Positions 21,329-31,012 are shown, counted from the stretch's first letter. The stretch is 64,000 nucleotides of DNA from Capra hircus (GCF_001704415.2 NC_030826.1:57555362-57619361), one strand, 5' to 3'. A program made the numbers and translations. Notes: a model not told the origin generated them from the sequence alone.

Positions 21329-22692
21329 TTGCGAGCAAAGGGGTAGGTCACCACGCCACCCCTGGCTCCCAGTCAGCCGCAGGGCCCTGGTTAAGAGGTG
21401 GCTTCTGGAGGCAAAGGACCCAGCTTGACTCCTGCACCCAAGATGGGCTCGGGACTTGGAACCAGGTGCTCTACCTCTCTGTTCTTTAAATTCCTCGTTT
21501 GTTGAAGGGGATCGTCTCTACCTCATGGGGCTTTTGGAAGGAAGGAGGATTTGTTGAGACTAAGTGTTCAGTATTACCCCCCATGTCACTGGTGAGGTTT
21601 TTCATTCCTAAACCCGACATTGGCTGTTTCTTCCGCAAAACGTCCTTCCCCTTTGCCGAATCCTCCTTGAAAAGTGCCCAGACCTCTCCTCTCCCAGGAA
21701 ATCTCACGGGTCGACCCCTAATCCCACGCCGGGCTCAGCTGTTGCCTCTGTTAAGGGGTCACCCTTCATCCGCGGTGCTGGCATCTTACTAGACAGAGTG
21801 TGAAGATTTAACCAGCCTTCCCAGGAGAGGCGAGAACATTCACAGCTGGGGACGCACCCCTCCTCTCGGCGATGATTTATCTGGACTAATGTTCCTCGTT
21901 GCAGGCTCATTAGCGGCTGTTATCAAATGCTGGCTTATTTACCTTTCCCAGCACATCAGGCGCTTGCACCCTCCCGTTTCCCACCAGTGAGAGGCAGCCA
22001 CAGCCGCGCTCACACTTCGGCGAGGACCCCGAGGCTAGGCGTGCATCCTCGTCTCGGTGCATCCTCGTCTCGGTTCATCAGACTTTACACCTCTCGACGT
22101 TCCTGTCACACACGTGTTTGGTGCTGGAATTTGCTCACGAGGCCCCCGGCTCCACTGCTGTCTGTGCGTCCCTTGCAGGAGACCCAGAGTCGGATCCTTC
22201 TGTGACGGGGACAGGAATGAGCGTGGGCCCCCCGTGCTTGTTTGGGACAGTGCACTTCTGTCCCTTTGATTCGAGGGTGTGGTCCGTGTCCAACCATCTG
22301 TCCTTCCTGAAGTTATGAAAATCCAAAAGGGAAGAGTTATTTGTTTTATTTTGTCTCTATCAACTCCCACCAGAGAGCATCCCTGTTGGGGCTGTGTGTT
22401 CAGAGGGGAGTCTGGGCGTCCGGGGTGTCCACTGACCGGCCCCAGAGACAGCTGAGTGCCCCCATCACTGCATAGCTTCCTCCTGCACTCAGGTCTGGTT
22501 GCTTGTGTCTTTGGTGTTTATGGACTTAAAATCCCACATGTTTTGTTCAGTTCCAGGACAAGTCTCTGTAGCCTGAGTTGTCAGGTATTGTCAACAATTA
22601 AAAAAAAAAACAAAAACGAGGTGTGCTGAGAAGCACACACCTGTGCATAGGCACACAAAGATGATCTAATATCGGAGGCAAGAAAGATGGTC
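21329..22692. other. Unassigned intronic sequence
   Basis: GC-rich from about 21900 to 22300; a two-copy 16-bp direct repeat (GCATCCTCGTCTCGGT) at 22043-22074; A run at 22601-22610. No gene recognised. Confidence 0.45.
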
Positions 22693-22757
22693 CTAGCCTT
22701 CCCCGGTGGAGCAGCGGGTCAGAATCCGCCTGCCAGTGCAGGGGACTCGGGTTCGAT
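22693..22757 (+). mobile_element. tRNA-SINE head fragment
   Basis: GTGGAGCAGCGGGTCAGAAT, tgccagtgcaggggactcgg and GGTTCGAT are the head of a tRNA-derived SINE; the rest is absent. Confidence 0.7.
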
Positions 22758-23240
22758 GAAAACTGGGCTGTTGGGCCTTCCTGCTCACGGTGGACATCCC
22801 AACGACGGGACCTGATGGCCTGTCTGCATCATCCGTGTCAGGGTCTGCAGGCTCAGATGATGGAGAGACTCTCCTTTCCATTTGTGCCACTGCGGGTTTA
22901 AGATTTGATCAAGACCCTCCTCCCCAGGAAGCTTCCCTGATAGGTAAGGGGCTGCGAACCGCAGCCTGTATTCTCTGTCTCCGTCTTGCTCTCCCGTATT
23001 TCAGAGCCGGGCAGTTTGCCTCCATTAGGAATCAGATAAATCACCCATGGATATTTGGGATAATCTGGGCATTTGGGAAACCATGAGTATTTGGGAAAAT
23101 CTGACCCTAAGAACAGAGTAATGAATGAAGGCGTGGAGGACCAGATGGCTGCATGTACAGACCATTAGGAAGTGAGGAAATAGACCTCGTCCGGTAGCGC
23201 AAGCTCCCCCTCGCCGCTGCTGGTCCGAATCCTGACGTGC
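22758..23240. other. Unassigned sequence immediately upstream of the exon
   Basis: No repeat recognised. Three short ATTTGGGA-type words recur at 23053-23102 (atatttgggataatctgggc, atttgggaaaccatgag, atttgggaaaatctgacc). Confidence 0.4.
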
Positions 23241-23285
23241 CTTCTTTCTAACGGCTCTCTCTTTATGTCCCTCTCTTCTGCTCAG
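23241..23285 (+). promoter_or_regulatory. SLC39A11: 3' splice site of the SLC39A11 exon (branch point, pyrimidine tract, AG)
   Basis: A pyrimidine-rich stretch runs into ctgctcAG at 23285. A TTCTAAC branch-point-like motif lies at 23246-23252, with the branch A about 34 nt before the AG; a second candidate, CTGAC, is near 23232. The acceptor phase agrees with the ZIP11 reading frame. Confidence 0.85.
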
Positions 23286-23456
23286 ACAAGAGTGAGAACG
23301 GCGAGGCGTATCAGAGGAAGAGGGCCGTGGCCGCCGACCTCGCGGAGGGCCCCGCCGCCCCCGGGCCGCCTCGGGGCAGTGCGGCGCAGCCCAGCGGCAG
23401 CAGCTGGAGGCGGATCGCGCTGCTCATCCTGGCCATCACCATCCACAACATCCCAG
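23286..23456 (+). CDS. SLC39A11: SLC39A11 (ZIP11) internal coding exon
   Basis: Internal exon of the ZIP-family zinc transporter ZIP11, which moves zinc toward the cytosol across Golgi or other cell membranes. The exon is 171 bp, begins with the last two bases of an Asp codon, has 56 whole codons and ends with the first base of the next codon, so it is length-neutral. It begins DKSENGEAYQRKR, runs through an Ala/Pro/Gly-rich loop, then SSWRRIALLILAITIHNIP, a hydrophobic helix ending in the conserved ZIP metal-ligand motif HNxPEG; the G base before the donor begins the expected Glu codon. It is preceded by a pyrimidine-rich tract ending ctgctcAG and followed by GTGAGA. Codons are strikingly GC-ending: only AGT, TAT, CCT, AGT and CCA end in A or T. 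The loop differs from the human protein as I remember it, but the SENGEAYQRK and WRRIALLILAITIHN blocks fit ZIP11 specifically. No other exon of this gene was found in the window. Identification is from recalled family sequence. Confidence 0.93.
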
Positions 23457-23462
23457 GTGAGA
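23454..23462 (+). promoter_or_regulatory. SLC39A11: 5' splice site of the SLC39A11 exon
   Basis: The sequence CAG|GTGAGA is close to the mammalian donor consensus. It cuts after the first base of a codon, splitting the Glu of the HNIPEG motif. The frame stays open past the donor to 23590, but that read-through is not ZIP-like. Confidence 0.88.
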
Positions 23463-23550
23463 GCCCGCGCGAGCGTCCGCAGGGGGCGCATCTCTGTCGG
23501 CTCGGCGACTTGAAGAGGGGCTTGGGCAGCCGTGGTGCGGGTCCTTTCTC

Positions 23551-23739
23551 CAGTGGTCCCCAGCCTTCTCGGCACCTGGGACCGGTTTAGCGGAAGACCG
23601 TTCTTCCATGGACCGGGCAATGGGGATGGTTTGCGGATGATTCGAGTGCGCCGCGTTTCTTGTGCACTTTATGTCTAATCTAGGGCTGTGCTGATCTGAC
23701 GGCAGGTGCCCGTCTCTGGCCGGAGGCTGGGGACCCCTG
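23551..23739. mobile_element. hAT-like nonautonomous DNA transposon relic, copy 2 (with terminal inverted repeats)
   Basis: Starts CAGTGGTCCCCAGCC and ends GGCTGGGGACCCCTG, inverted repeats matching at 14 of 15 positions. Interior blocks (CCATGGACCGGGCAATGGGG, gcactttatgtctaatctag) are the reverse complement of those in copies 1 and 3. It begins 95 bp after the exon's donor site. No 8-bp target duplication is obvious. Confidence 0.8.
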
Positions 23740-23970
23740 CTCCAGGGGGCTGTCGGGGAGGGAGCGCCAATCTCTCCTGAGTTTCTCTTTCGGGATGCTG
23801 GCTCCGGATTGGTCATCGTATCTTCCAACTTCCTGTTCCAGTTACTGCAGACAATTTCACTGTAGTGTCCACCTCTGAGTTCCTTTCTTCGCATATTGGA
23901 TACCAAGTTATTTGGGCACAGATTCATTAGCTGTTGCCTCTCGTAAACATGGAATATCTCTGGCTTTTCT
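23740..23970. other. Unassigned intronic sequence
   Basis: No feature recognised. Confidence 0.4.
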
Positions 23971-23972
23971 TA

Positions 23973-24113
23973 AAGCTTTAAATTTTTAAAAAATGTTTGT
24001 TTATTTCTGGCTGCACTGGGTCTTAGTTGTGGCACGCGGGCTTAGGGATCAAACCGACATCGTCTGCGCTGAAGGGCAAGTTCTTAACCACCGGACCACC
24101 AGGCAGGTCCCCC
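23973..24113 (-). mobile_element. CHR-type tRNA SINE, antisense
   Basis: TTTATTTCTGGCTGCACTGG, TCTTAGTTGTGGCACGCGGG, and ACCACCGGACCACCAGGCAG. A short internal deletion is likely at the B-box region. Confidence 0.85.
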
Positions 24114-24194
24114 TGATGCTCTGTTAAAGTATTGAATTCAGTATCGTTTTTCACTGATGTTTGTCTTACCTGCTTCCTTCCTGGGGGCATCTTT

Positions 24195-24520
24195 CGGAGA
24201 TATCCCTGTCGTTACCAGGTCCAGGTTTGTACTGCTCACTGCACGGCAGGCCAATAAATCAAGAGGTGAGTTGTTGGGACAAGGAATAGCAACTTTATTC
24301 AGGAAACCAGCAAACCAGGAGGAGGGTGGACTCATGTCCCAAAGAACCATCTTGCCTGAGTTAGAATTCAGGCTTCTTTTATACTGAAAGGGGAGAGAGT
24401 AAGGGCGAGCATTTGTTTCCTGGTTCCGGTCAGCCTCCGGGGGGATGTGTCCCTTTCTCCTCCTTACAGTCGTTCACAGGTGAGCCTGGTCAGGATGCTC
24501 ATCACCTGAGACGCAGGGTT
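24195..24520 (-). mobile_element. Solo LTR-like fragment of an endogenous retrovirus, antisense
   Basis: The block GACAAGGAATAGCAACTTTA, catgtcccaaagaaccatct, TTCAGGCTTCTTTTATACTG is wording I recall from a ruminant LTR. On the minus strand it carries a TATAAAAG at about 24382-24375 and, some 80 bp further, GAATAAAG at about 24301-24294, the expected order of TATA box and polyadenylation signal. No gag, pol or env coding is nearby, so if retroviral it is a solitary remnant. Confidence 0.5.
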
Positions 24521-24529
24521 CCCAAAGAT

Positions 24530-24606
24530 GGGCCAGGCAGATTAATAACCTGCACTCCCTGCAGAGGAAGCTCAGAATCTTAACTGCTGGGCCATCAGAA
24601 AAGTCC
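24530..24606 (-). mobile_element. CHR-type SINE remnant, antisense
   Basis: ctccctgcagaggaagctca, gaatcttaactgctgggcca and TCAGAAAAGTCCTG resemble the last part of a reversed CHR SINE. Diverged. Confidence 0.5.
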
Positions 24607-24895
24607 TGTGTTATGTATGATTTAAGCTTACAGGCACATCCCTTTAGTGACTGACTTAGAATACAGAGGTTCCTCCCGATTGCATTGCGATCTTTCCTTT
24701 TTAGCATTTTGAACCAATTTGTTTCATGTCTTTGGATTTATTTTCATTGAAAAAAAACTTGCTGGTGTTCTATTTAAAAAATAATATGTTTTGTATCGAA
24801 TAACTAGAAAAGACAGATAAACATACAGAAGATATTAAAAGCCAAATTGAGGGATGCTGGGGAATCCCTTGTGTTACATTTTAGGATTTCATCTC

Positions 24896-25111
24896 TGAAG
24901 TGAAGTGAAGTGAAGTCGCTCAGTCGTGTCCGACTCTTTGCGACCCCATGGACTGTAGCCTACCAGGCTCCTCAGTCCATGGGATTTTCCAGGCAAGAGT
25001 ACTGGAGTGGGGTGCCATTTCCTTCTCCAGGGGATCTTCCTGACCCAGGGATCGAACCCAAGTCTCCCCACATTGTAGACAGATGCTTTACCATCTGAGC
25101 CACCAGGGATA
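24896..25111 (-). mobile_element. Bov-tA SINE, antisense
   Basis: (GTGAA)n-like lead, TCGCTCAGTCGTGTCCGACT, CCCCATGGACTGTAGCCTAC, GGGATCGAACCCAAGTCTCC, CATCTGAGCCACCAGGGA. Well preserved. Confidence 0.95.
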
Positions 25112-25349
25112 GTTTATCTTGACAAATGGCTTGAGCTCTCTGAATCTCAGTGTTCTCGTCTATGAAGTGGAGATAATGCTATGACTGAGATGACTGGGCT
25201 ATTCTTTACAAAGTGAACTACACTAATTTTGATAAATAAATAAGATTATATGTGTATATACACAGTATATACAGTAGTTGGGCCGTCTGAGCATGTGAAA
25301 GTGGAAGCTGTTATTAGCATTAATAATGCTCCTGATTCCTTCAATCTTC

Positions 25350-25539
25350 TTTTGAAAGTATTTGTTTAACTTCGTTTCTGGTTGTGCCGGGTCTGGGTTG
25401 CAGCATAGGCTCAGTAGTTTCTGGCGCGTGGGCTTAGTTGCCCCGAGGCGTGTGGGATCTTCGTACCCTGACTGGGTTGGATACCCCACCTGCACCAGCA
25501 GGTGGATTCTAAACCACTGGGCCTCCAGGGAAGTCCCCT
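25350..25539 (-). mobile_element. CHR-type tRNA SINE (long form), antisense
   Basis: GGTTGTGCCGGGTCTGGGTT, GCGCGTGGGCTTAGTTGCCC, CGAGGCGTGTGGGATCTTCG and CTCCAGGGAAGTCCCC. Confidence 0.85.
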
Positions 25540-25917
25540 CACTCATTCAGTCTTGGATTCTGAAACGTTCTGATTCATCTTTCGTAGTTTTGAAGCTCAA
25601 GTTTGAGTGATAGCCTTGTTCAGGGAGCAGCCCCAGGTGATATATTACGTGAGTCCTTGCAGAGTTCATAATGGCACCCTGTTACCCTAACACAGGAGGG
25701 AAGGCTGCTCTGGGCAGAGCTCGCCAGGGGCACGTATTTCTCCTTGAAGCCCTTGTGAATACTGTTATCTTCTGGCTTCAGTCTGTGGGAGAAAAGGCCA
25801 CAGCCAAATCGAGTTTATCCCTCGGGGGGTAACTTGAAATTCTTTTGCTTGTGCAATGAAGATTTTTTGGGGTCATTTTTAAAGAAGGGAAAATTTCAAT
25901 ATATTATGTATTCCAGT
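25540..25917. other. Unassigned intronic sequence
   Basis: No feature recognised. Confidence 0.4.
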
Positions 25918-25984
25918 ATACACACACACGCACACACGCACACACACACGCACACACACACATATGTATATGTGTATGTGTGTG
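25918..25984. repeat. (CA)n microsatellite with CG interruptions, running into TATG/TGTA
   Basis: CACACACACGCACACACGCA and similar units, then catatgtatatgtgtatgtg. A SINE follows immediately and TG-rich sequence resumes after it at 26186-26235. Confidence 0.95.
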
Positions 25985-26183
25985 CTCAGGCACTCAGTGG
26001 TGTCCGACTCTTTGTGACCCCATGGACTGTAGCCCCCCAGGCTCCTCTGCCCATGGGATTTCCCAAGCAAGATTACTGGAGTGCGTTGCCATGCCTTCTA
26101 GGGGATCTTTCCAACCGAGGGTCAAACGTGCGTCTCCTGCATTGGCAGGTGGATTCTTTACCACTGCACCACTTGGGAAAACC
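25985..26183 (-). mobile_element. Bov-tA SINE inserted in a CA/TG microsatellite, antisense
   Basis: CTCAGTGGTGTCCGACTCTT, CCCCATGGACTGTAGCCCCC, CCTGCATTGGCAGGTGGATT and CACTTGGGAAAACC. Simple TG/TATA sequence lies on both sides. Confidence 0.92.
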
Positions 26184-26602
26184 TTATATGTGTGTGTGTT
26201 TGTCTCTCTATATACATATATCTGTGTGTGTATAGACATGAAATGTGTTGAAAGACCAAGTGTCTAATTACTTTTTAGGCTCAGGCTTTCCTCTAGACGA
26301 GAAGTATTTTCCTCAAGTATTTCTATCCTGATCTTAGGAATGTCTATCCTGTGATCATATAGGCTGATTGGCCTCCTTTTATTTTCAGCCTCTGTTTCCC
26401 TCTCATTTCCCTCTTGGCTTTTTCCCTTTGGATAGAAGTCAAGATTTTGCCCCAAAACAGTCAGCTATTTTGATTGTTTTCCTGGTGCTTGCTATTCAGT
26501 ATGGATTGAGATGATATCTTACGTGGGACCCCCAGGCACAAATCTGACCAAAGTGGGTTTGCCCCCGTGGAAAGATCTGGTCACACTCATCCCTAGTATT
26601 AT

Positions 26603-26779
26603 TTTTAATTAATTAATTTTGAAATTAATTTATTTGTTTGGCTGTGCCAGGTCCTAATTTCAGCATGCAGGATCCTTAGTTACAGCATGTAGAATCTAGT
26701 TCCCTGACCACGGACCGAACCTGGCTCCCCTGCTTTGGGCACGCACGGTCGTAGCCACTGGACCTCTGAGGAAGTCCCA
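26603..26779 (-). mobile_element. CHR-type tRNA SINE, antisense
   Basis: AATTAATTTATTTGTTTGGC lead, TAGTTCCCTGACCACGGACC, GAGGAAGTCCCA end. Confidence 0.85.
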
Positions 26780-26854
26780 CACCCCCAGTATCTTGACGAG
26801 CCCACTGGGAGACTAAGGACTCTGCAGAGGGCAGTGCCCAAACCTCTACAGACA

Positions 26855-26897
26855 TGTTCAACCTGTTAACTGCAGGTTGGAGTTAACAGGTTGAACA
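26855..26897. repeat. Perfect inverted repeat, 17-bp stem and 9-bp loop
   Basis: TGTTCAACCTGTTAACT at 26855-26871 is exactly reversed at 26881-26897 (AGTTAACAGGTTGAACA); the loop is GCAGGTTGG. Not part of any recognised repeat and not followed by a T tract, so not a bacterial-type terminator. Confidence 0.98.
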
Positions 26898-27660
26898 CGT
26901 TATTGGAGAAGAGCATTCTGGGTTCACTTCTCAATCCTTGGAGAAGAGAATTATGCTTATGCTGTCTTTGCAGTCACAGTAGTTAGTGGCTTTCACGTAA
27001 GATTCCTTGTTTAACCAGTTGAAAAAGAATAAAGATCTAAATATAAATAGATGTGCTTCCCAAGACTCCAGTGGGGCCCAATCCCAGAGTCTCAAGCTCC
27101 TGACTTCAGTCCAAAGGAAAATTCACACACCCACCAGCACCTTCTGGCAGCTTCATCCCCTTTGATGAGCACCGTCTCAAGAGCTTCTCTGTCACCAACC
27201 TACCTTTGAAAAGGTCCCTTCTTTAACACTTGCCTTCATGGTTTATTAAAAATTTAACTAGAGCTTTGATGTTCCCGGAGACTCTGGGTTTTAAGATAGA
27301 TTTTCACAGTGACTAAATGGATAATTGATTTTTTTGAAGTTTTTTTGTCTTGGCTGATTCAGTTTTACGTGTCCTGGGGATGACATTTTGTTTTAAAAAA
27401 TTATTTTTTTAAATGTGGGCGTCGAAAGCTTGTTAGCATGTGTGCTGTCTCCCAGAGGTTCCTGGAGCTTGAGAATGCACACAGGTTCGTGAGCGCACAC
27501 CCAGGGCACTTGGGTTCATATTTAAGACAAAAGTGCAAGGATAAAAGCATCCTTAAACATCTGTGGCTCACAGTCCTGCGGAGACTCTGCTGAGAGCTGT
27601 GGACCCTCTTGGAAGAGATGGTTGCACGCAAACCCATTTGCAGGCAGTTTGGGGTGTTCA
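26898..27660. other. Unassigned intronic sequence
   Basis: No gene or repeat recognised. Confidence 0.4.
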
Positions 27661-27869
27661 CAGGCTTCCCTGGTGGCTCAAACAGTAAAGAATCCGCCTG
27701 CAATGCAGGAGACCTGGGTTCGATCCCTGAGTTTGGAAGATTCCCCGGAGAAAGGAGTGGCTACCCACTCCAGTATTCTTGCCTGGAGAATCCCACGGAC
27801 AGGGGAGCCTGGCGGGCTACAGTCCCTAAGGTCACAGAGTCAGACACGACTGAGGGACTAACACTTCCA
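27661..27869 (+). mobile_element. Bov-tA SINE
   Basis: AGGCTTCCCTGGTGGCTCAA, GGTTCGATCCC B box, CACTCCAGTATTCTTGCCTG, AGTCAGACACGACTGAGGGA. Confidence 0.95.
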
Positions 27870-28552
27870 GTTCCTTTGGGTGTTTACAGACCTCACGAAG
27901 GCCACCCACAACTCCAGAGTAGGAAGGACCCCCTGCTTCAGAGAAACAAGCTGTCCAGCTGGGCAGGCGCTTGAAATGTTTCCGGAGTAAAGGGTGATGA
28001 CTGATGGAGGCCAGTAGACCTGAGCCCTGCTGGCCCAGAGCGGGGATGCAGAGACTCCCGAGGGGAGGGCCGTCTCCGCACTTCACAGTCCGTCTCTGGC
28101 TCAGCCTGGGGAGCTGAGTCCTTTGGAAAATGATCTCCCAAGGAAACTGGCACGTTTTCTGTGAATGCGACCCCACTCTGTAGCCTCGGGAGCCCCCTGT
28201 GTCTTAACGGGCTTCTCCTGCAGTGCTGGATACACTCCAGGGCTCAGAGCCTTCCAGAGATTTCCAGGCCTTCGGAAAACAGGCTGCCGTTCTGTGTCAG
28301 AGTGGAATTAAAAATCAGCCAGCCATTGAGTTTCTATTAATCTCTTTTCATGAGTAGCTTATGGTCTTTGTACTGAGAAAGTTAAATTTAGAGCTTAAAG
28401 GGATTCTAGAAGTTATCTCATTCAAGCACTGCTCCATTTGAAAATTTGGTGGTTGGCGGAGGGAGGGGGTGCTAAGTGATCACGGTGGTTCCTTCCAGCG
28501 CTGGCCTTGAACGAGTCAGTGAAAAATAAGTAGCATTAATATTTGATTATTT
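27870..28552. other. Unassigned intronic sequence
   Basis: No feature recognised. Confidence 0.4.
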
Positions 28553-28553
28553 T

Positions 28554-28757
28554 TGGTTGGTCGCTCAGTCATCTGTGACTCTGCAACCCCATGGACTGTG
28601 GCCCACCAGGCCTCTCTGTTCATGGGACTTCCCGGCAAGAATACTGGAGTGGCCTGCCACTTCCTTCTCCAGGGATCTTCCTGACCCAGGGGTCGAACGT
28701 GCATCTCCTGGATTGGCAGGCAGGTTCTTTTCCTCGGAGCTACCAGGGAAGCCCAGC
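28554..28757 (-). mobile_element. Bov-tA SINE, antisense
   Basis: GGTCGCTCAGTCATCTGTGA, CCCCATGGACTGTGGCCCAC, TCTTCCTGACCCAGGGGTCG, GAGCTACCAGGGAAGCCCAG. Confidence 0.92.
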
Positions 28758-28971
28758 CCATTATTAGTCCCGTTTATTTCACAGCGTTCACCTCTCCTTT
28801 CTGGGTGACGCCCCTCCCTCCCACATCCTGCATCTGCTCCTGTCTTGACGGTTATTGCTCTCGATGGCAGTTATTTATATGTATTTATTTCCCCCTCGTA
28901 AATGGAGCTTCTTAAAAGAAGGCCTGTATCGTCTTCCCTTTTTTTCAGAAGCAAAGGAAAATATTATTACT

Positions 28972-29275
28972 TTTTTGAGGGGTAGATGATTAACAACGTT
29001 GTGATCGTCTCAGGTGAACAGTGAAGGGACTCAGCCATACACAACGTTTCCATTCTCCCCCAAACTCCCCTCCCATCCAGGCTGCCACGTAACCCTGAGC
29101 AGAGTCCCCTGTGCTGTACAATAGGACCTCGTTGGTTATCCACTTAAAATAGCTCCTAACTGTCCTTCCCCTGGTCCTTCCCCCCTCTCTCAGCAACCAT
29201 AAGTCTGTGAATGCTTCTGTTTGGTAAATAAGTCCATCTCCTTTTCGGAGCCGTATTGAATACAGTTCGTGCTGA
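28972..29275 (-). mobile_element. L1 LINE 3' end, antisense
   Basis: AACGTTGTGATCGTCTCAGG, CTGTGCTGTACAATAGGACC, TCGTTGGTTATCCACTTAAA and TTGGTAAATAAGTCCATCTC read as the reversed L1 3' UTR. A minus frame of 244 codons (29724-28990) partly overlaps it and is not credible as a gene. Confidence 0.8.
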
Positions 29276-29890
29276 AGCGCATTGTCCATTCGGGCTCTGG
29301 GGCTGGCTGGCGCCTTCGGGGACCTGCCCTCCTTCCCAGCAGGGGACCCGGGTGTCCCAGCTTCCTCTCCACCTCGGCCACCAGGTGGGCTGAGGGACGC
29401 ATTTACCCTCTGTGCGTCTCCAGGATACACTGGACTCGCCTTGCTGTCTGGCCTGACCTGGAAAGGTCCTTGGAAGAAGCGGCTGGGTGAGTCACTTGCT
29501 TTATGCAGTTTCTGCGCATCAGAGCCGAGAGTCGAGACTGCTTGCTGGCTGTTACCGTGACACCCACAGAGCCGGAGATCACTCTCCATGTCTCTAGAAC
29601 AGCACGACCGTTGCTTTGAATTATGTGACTCTTCTACATTCACGGCTCCTAACAGACCCCATTTCATAGCTTTAAACCAGACGCTCGGCATTTTCATCAG
29701 AAGTGATTTTGTTTCAGGGAACAAAACCGCACAGACCTATTCCTGCGTATGTTAACACTGGTTGGTTATCTTGGGATCATGGAGTTAGCGGATTACAGCT
29801 GATCATTTGTTTTCTTCACTTTTTTGTAAGAGTCATAACTCAGCTCCTCTATAATGAATATTTGTGATTCGTGTAAGCAGGTAAAATGGT
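29276..29890. other. Unassigned intronic sequence
   Basis: No feature recognised. Confidence 0.4.
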
Positions 29891-29892
29891 CT

Positions 29893-30135
29893 TTTTTAAA
29901 AAAGTTACAGTTGATTTACAGTGTTGTATTGATTTCTGCTGTTCAGTTATACATTCCTTTCAAAAAGTACTTTTTTCTGTTGTGGTTTATCCTCGGATTT
30001 TGAATCCAGTTCTCTAGTTATCCGGTAGGACTTCGTGGTCTATCCCTCCTATGTATAATAGCTTGTATCTGCTGACCCCCAAAATGCTCTCCGCCGCCTA
30101 ACCACCTCAATATCCCTCATCTCTCCCCAACATAC
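29893..30135 (-). mobile_element. L1 LINE 3' end, antisense
   Basis: GTTACAGTTGATTTACAGTG, TTGATTTCTGCTGTTCAGTT, gtggtctatccctcctatgt; a second, independently diverged copy of the same 3' UTR. Confidence 0.75.
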
Positions 30136-30214
30136 ACAAAAAGTATGAAAGTGAAGTTATCCCTTTCTGCTTGAGAGACTCTTCTTGGAGTTGTTTGAAT
30201 TACTGGTGGGAGAC

Positions 30215-30560
30215 AGAATGAAGGATTGTATTAGCTTCCAATGGAACAAATTCTCCCAAACCTAGTGGCTTCAAGCAGCCCAGATTTCTTCTTTACGGGC
30301 CTGCAGGCCAGGAATCCACATGTTGGCAGGGCCGTGCCGCCCCTGGAACTGGCCTCTTGCAGCTCCCGGGGGCCGCTGGCTTTCGTGGCCTTGCAGCTGC
30401 ACGGCCCTAGTCTCTGCCTCAGTGGTCACATTGCACCCCCTTCTGTACCTTTTCTCCCCCCGCCTCGTTCTTATAAAGACCTCAGTGACTGCAGTTCAGG
30501 CCCCACCCAGGTAGTCTGCGGGCATTACCCCATCCCCAGATAATCCAGGATCATCACGTC
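30215..30560 (-). mobile_element. Possible MaLR/MLT1-like LTR fragment, antisense
   Basis: TGTATTAGCTTCCAATGGAA, ACCTAGTGGCTTCAAGCAGC, TTCTTATAAAGACCTCAGTG and ATAATCCAGGATCATCACGT follow the order of an old mammalian LTR in reverse. Diverged; family uncertain. Confidence 0.4.
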
Positions 30561-30803
30561 TGCAGAGTCTCCTTGGCCAGGGAAGATGCCATCCCCGGGC
30601 CCCAGCAGTCACTCTATCCTCCTGTGATCTCCACCTGCTGCCCGGGGGGCTTTGCAGGGGCAGCCGTGAGTAGGTGCAGGAAGGAGCCAATAGCCGGAAA
30701 GAAGAGCTCATTGAGTCTTCATTTTCCTGGGGCAAAGAAAGAGTAGAGAGTTCTGGACCTTTCCAGGAAAACCTTGATGCAGGAGCCGCTGATTCTACAG
30801 TGA

Positions 30804-31012
30804 TCTATGTGTGTGCTCAGTTATGTCCGACTCTTTGTGACCCTGTAGACTGTTGCCCACCAGGCTCCTCTGTTCATGGAATTTTCCCAGCAAGAATACT
30901 GGGGTGGGTTCTCATTTCATTCTCCAGGGGATCTTCCCAACCCAGTGATCGAATCTGCGCTTATGGCGTCTTCTGCGTCGGTAGGTAGAGTCTTTACTCT
31001 AGCGCCACCTCA
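30804..31012 (-). mobile_element. Bov-tA SINE, antisense
   Basis: CTCAGTTATGTCCGACTCTT, CACCAGGCTCCTCTGTTCAT, GGGGATCTTCCCAACCCAGT; the tRNA-like head is diverged. Confidence 0.9.

Larger units (their letters stand above)
1..23285 (+). other. SLC39A11: Inferred SLC39A11 intron upstream of the exon (part)
   Basis: No other exon was recognised in this stretch. It is inferred to be intron because the exon at 23286 is internal and the gene has very large introns in mammals. Everything listed in it is repeat or unassigned sequence. Confidence 0.75.

Noticed and set aside
23457..23590. Coding extension of the ZIP11 exon past the donor site
   Set aside because: A good donor (CAG|GTGAGA) ends the exon at 23456 and the extension leaves the ZIP sequence in the middle of the HNxPEG motif.
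26855..26897. Intrinsic terminator
   Set aside because: No T tract follows, and the DNA is mammalian.
28990..29724. 244-codon minus-strand frame as a gene
   Set aside because: It overlaps a reversed L1 3' end and has no recognisable domain.
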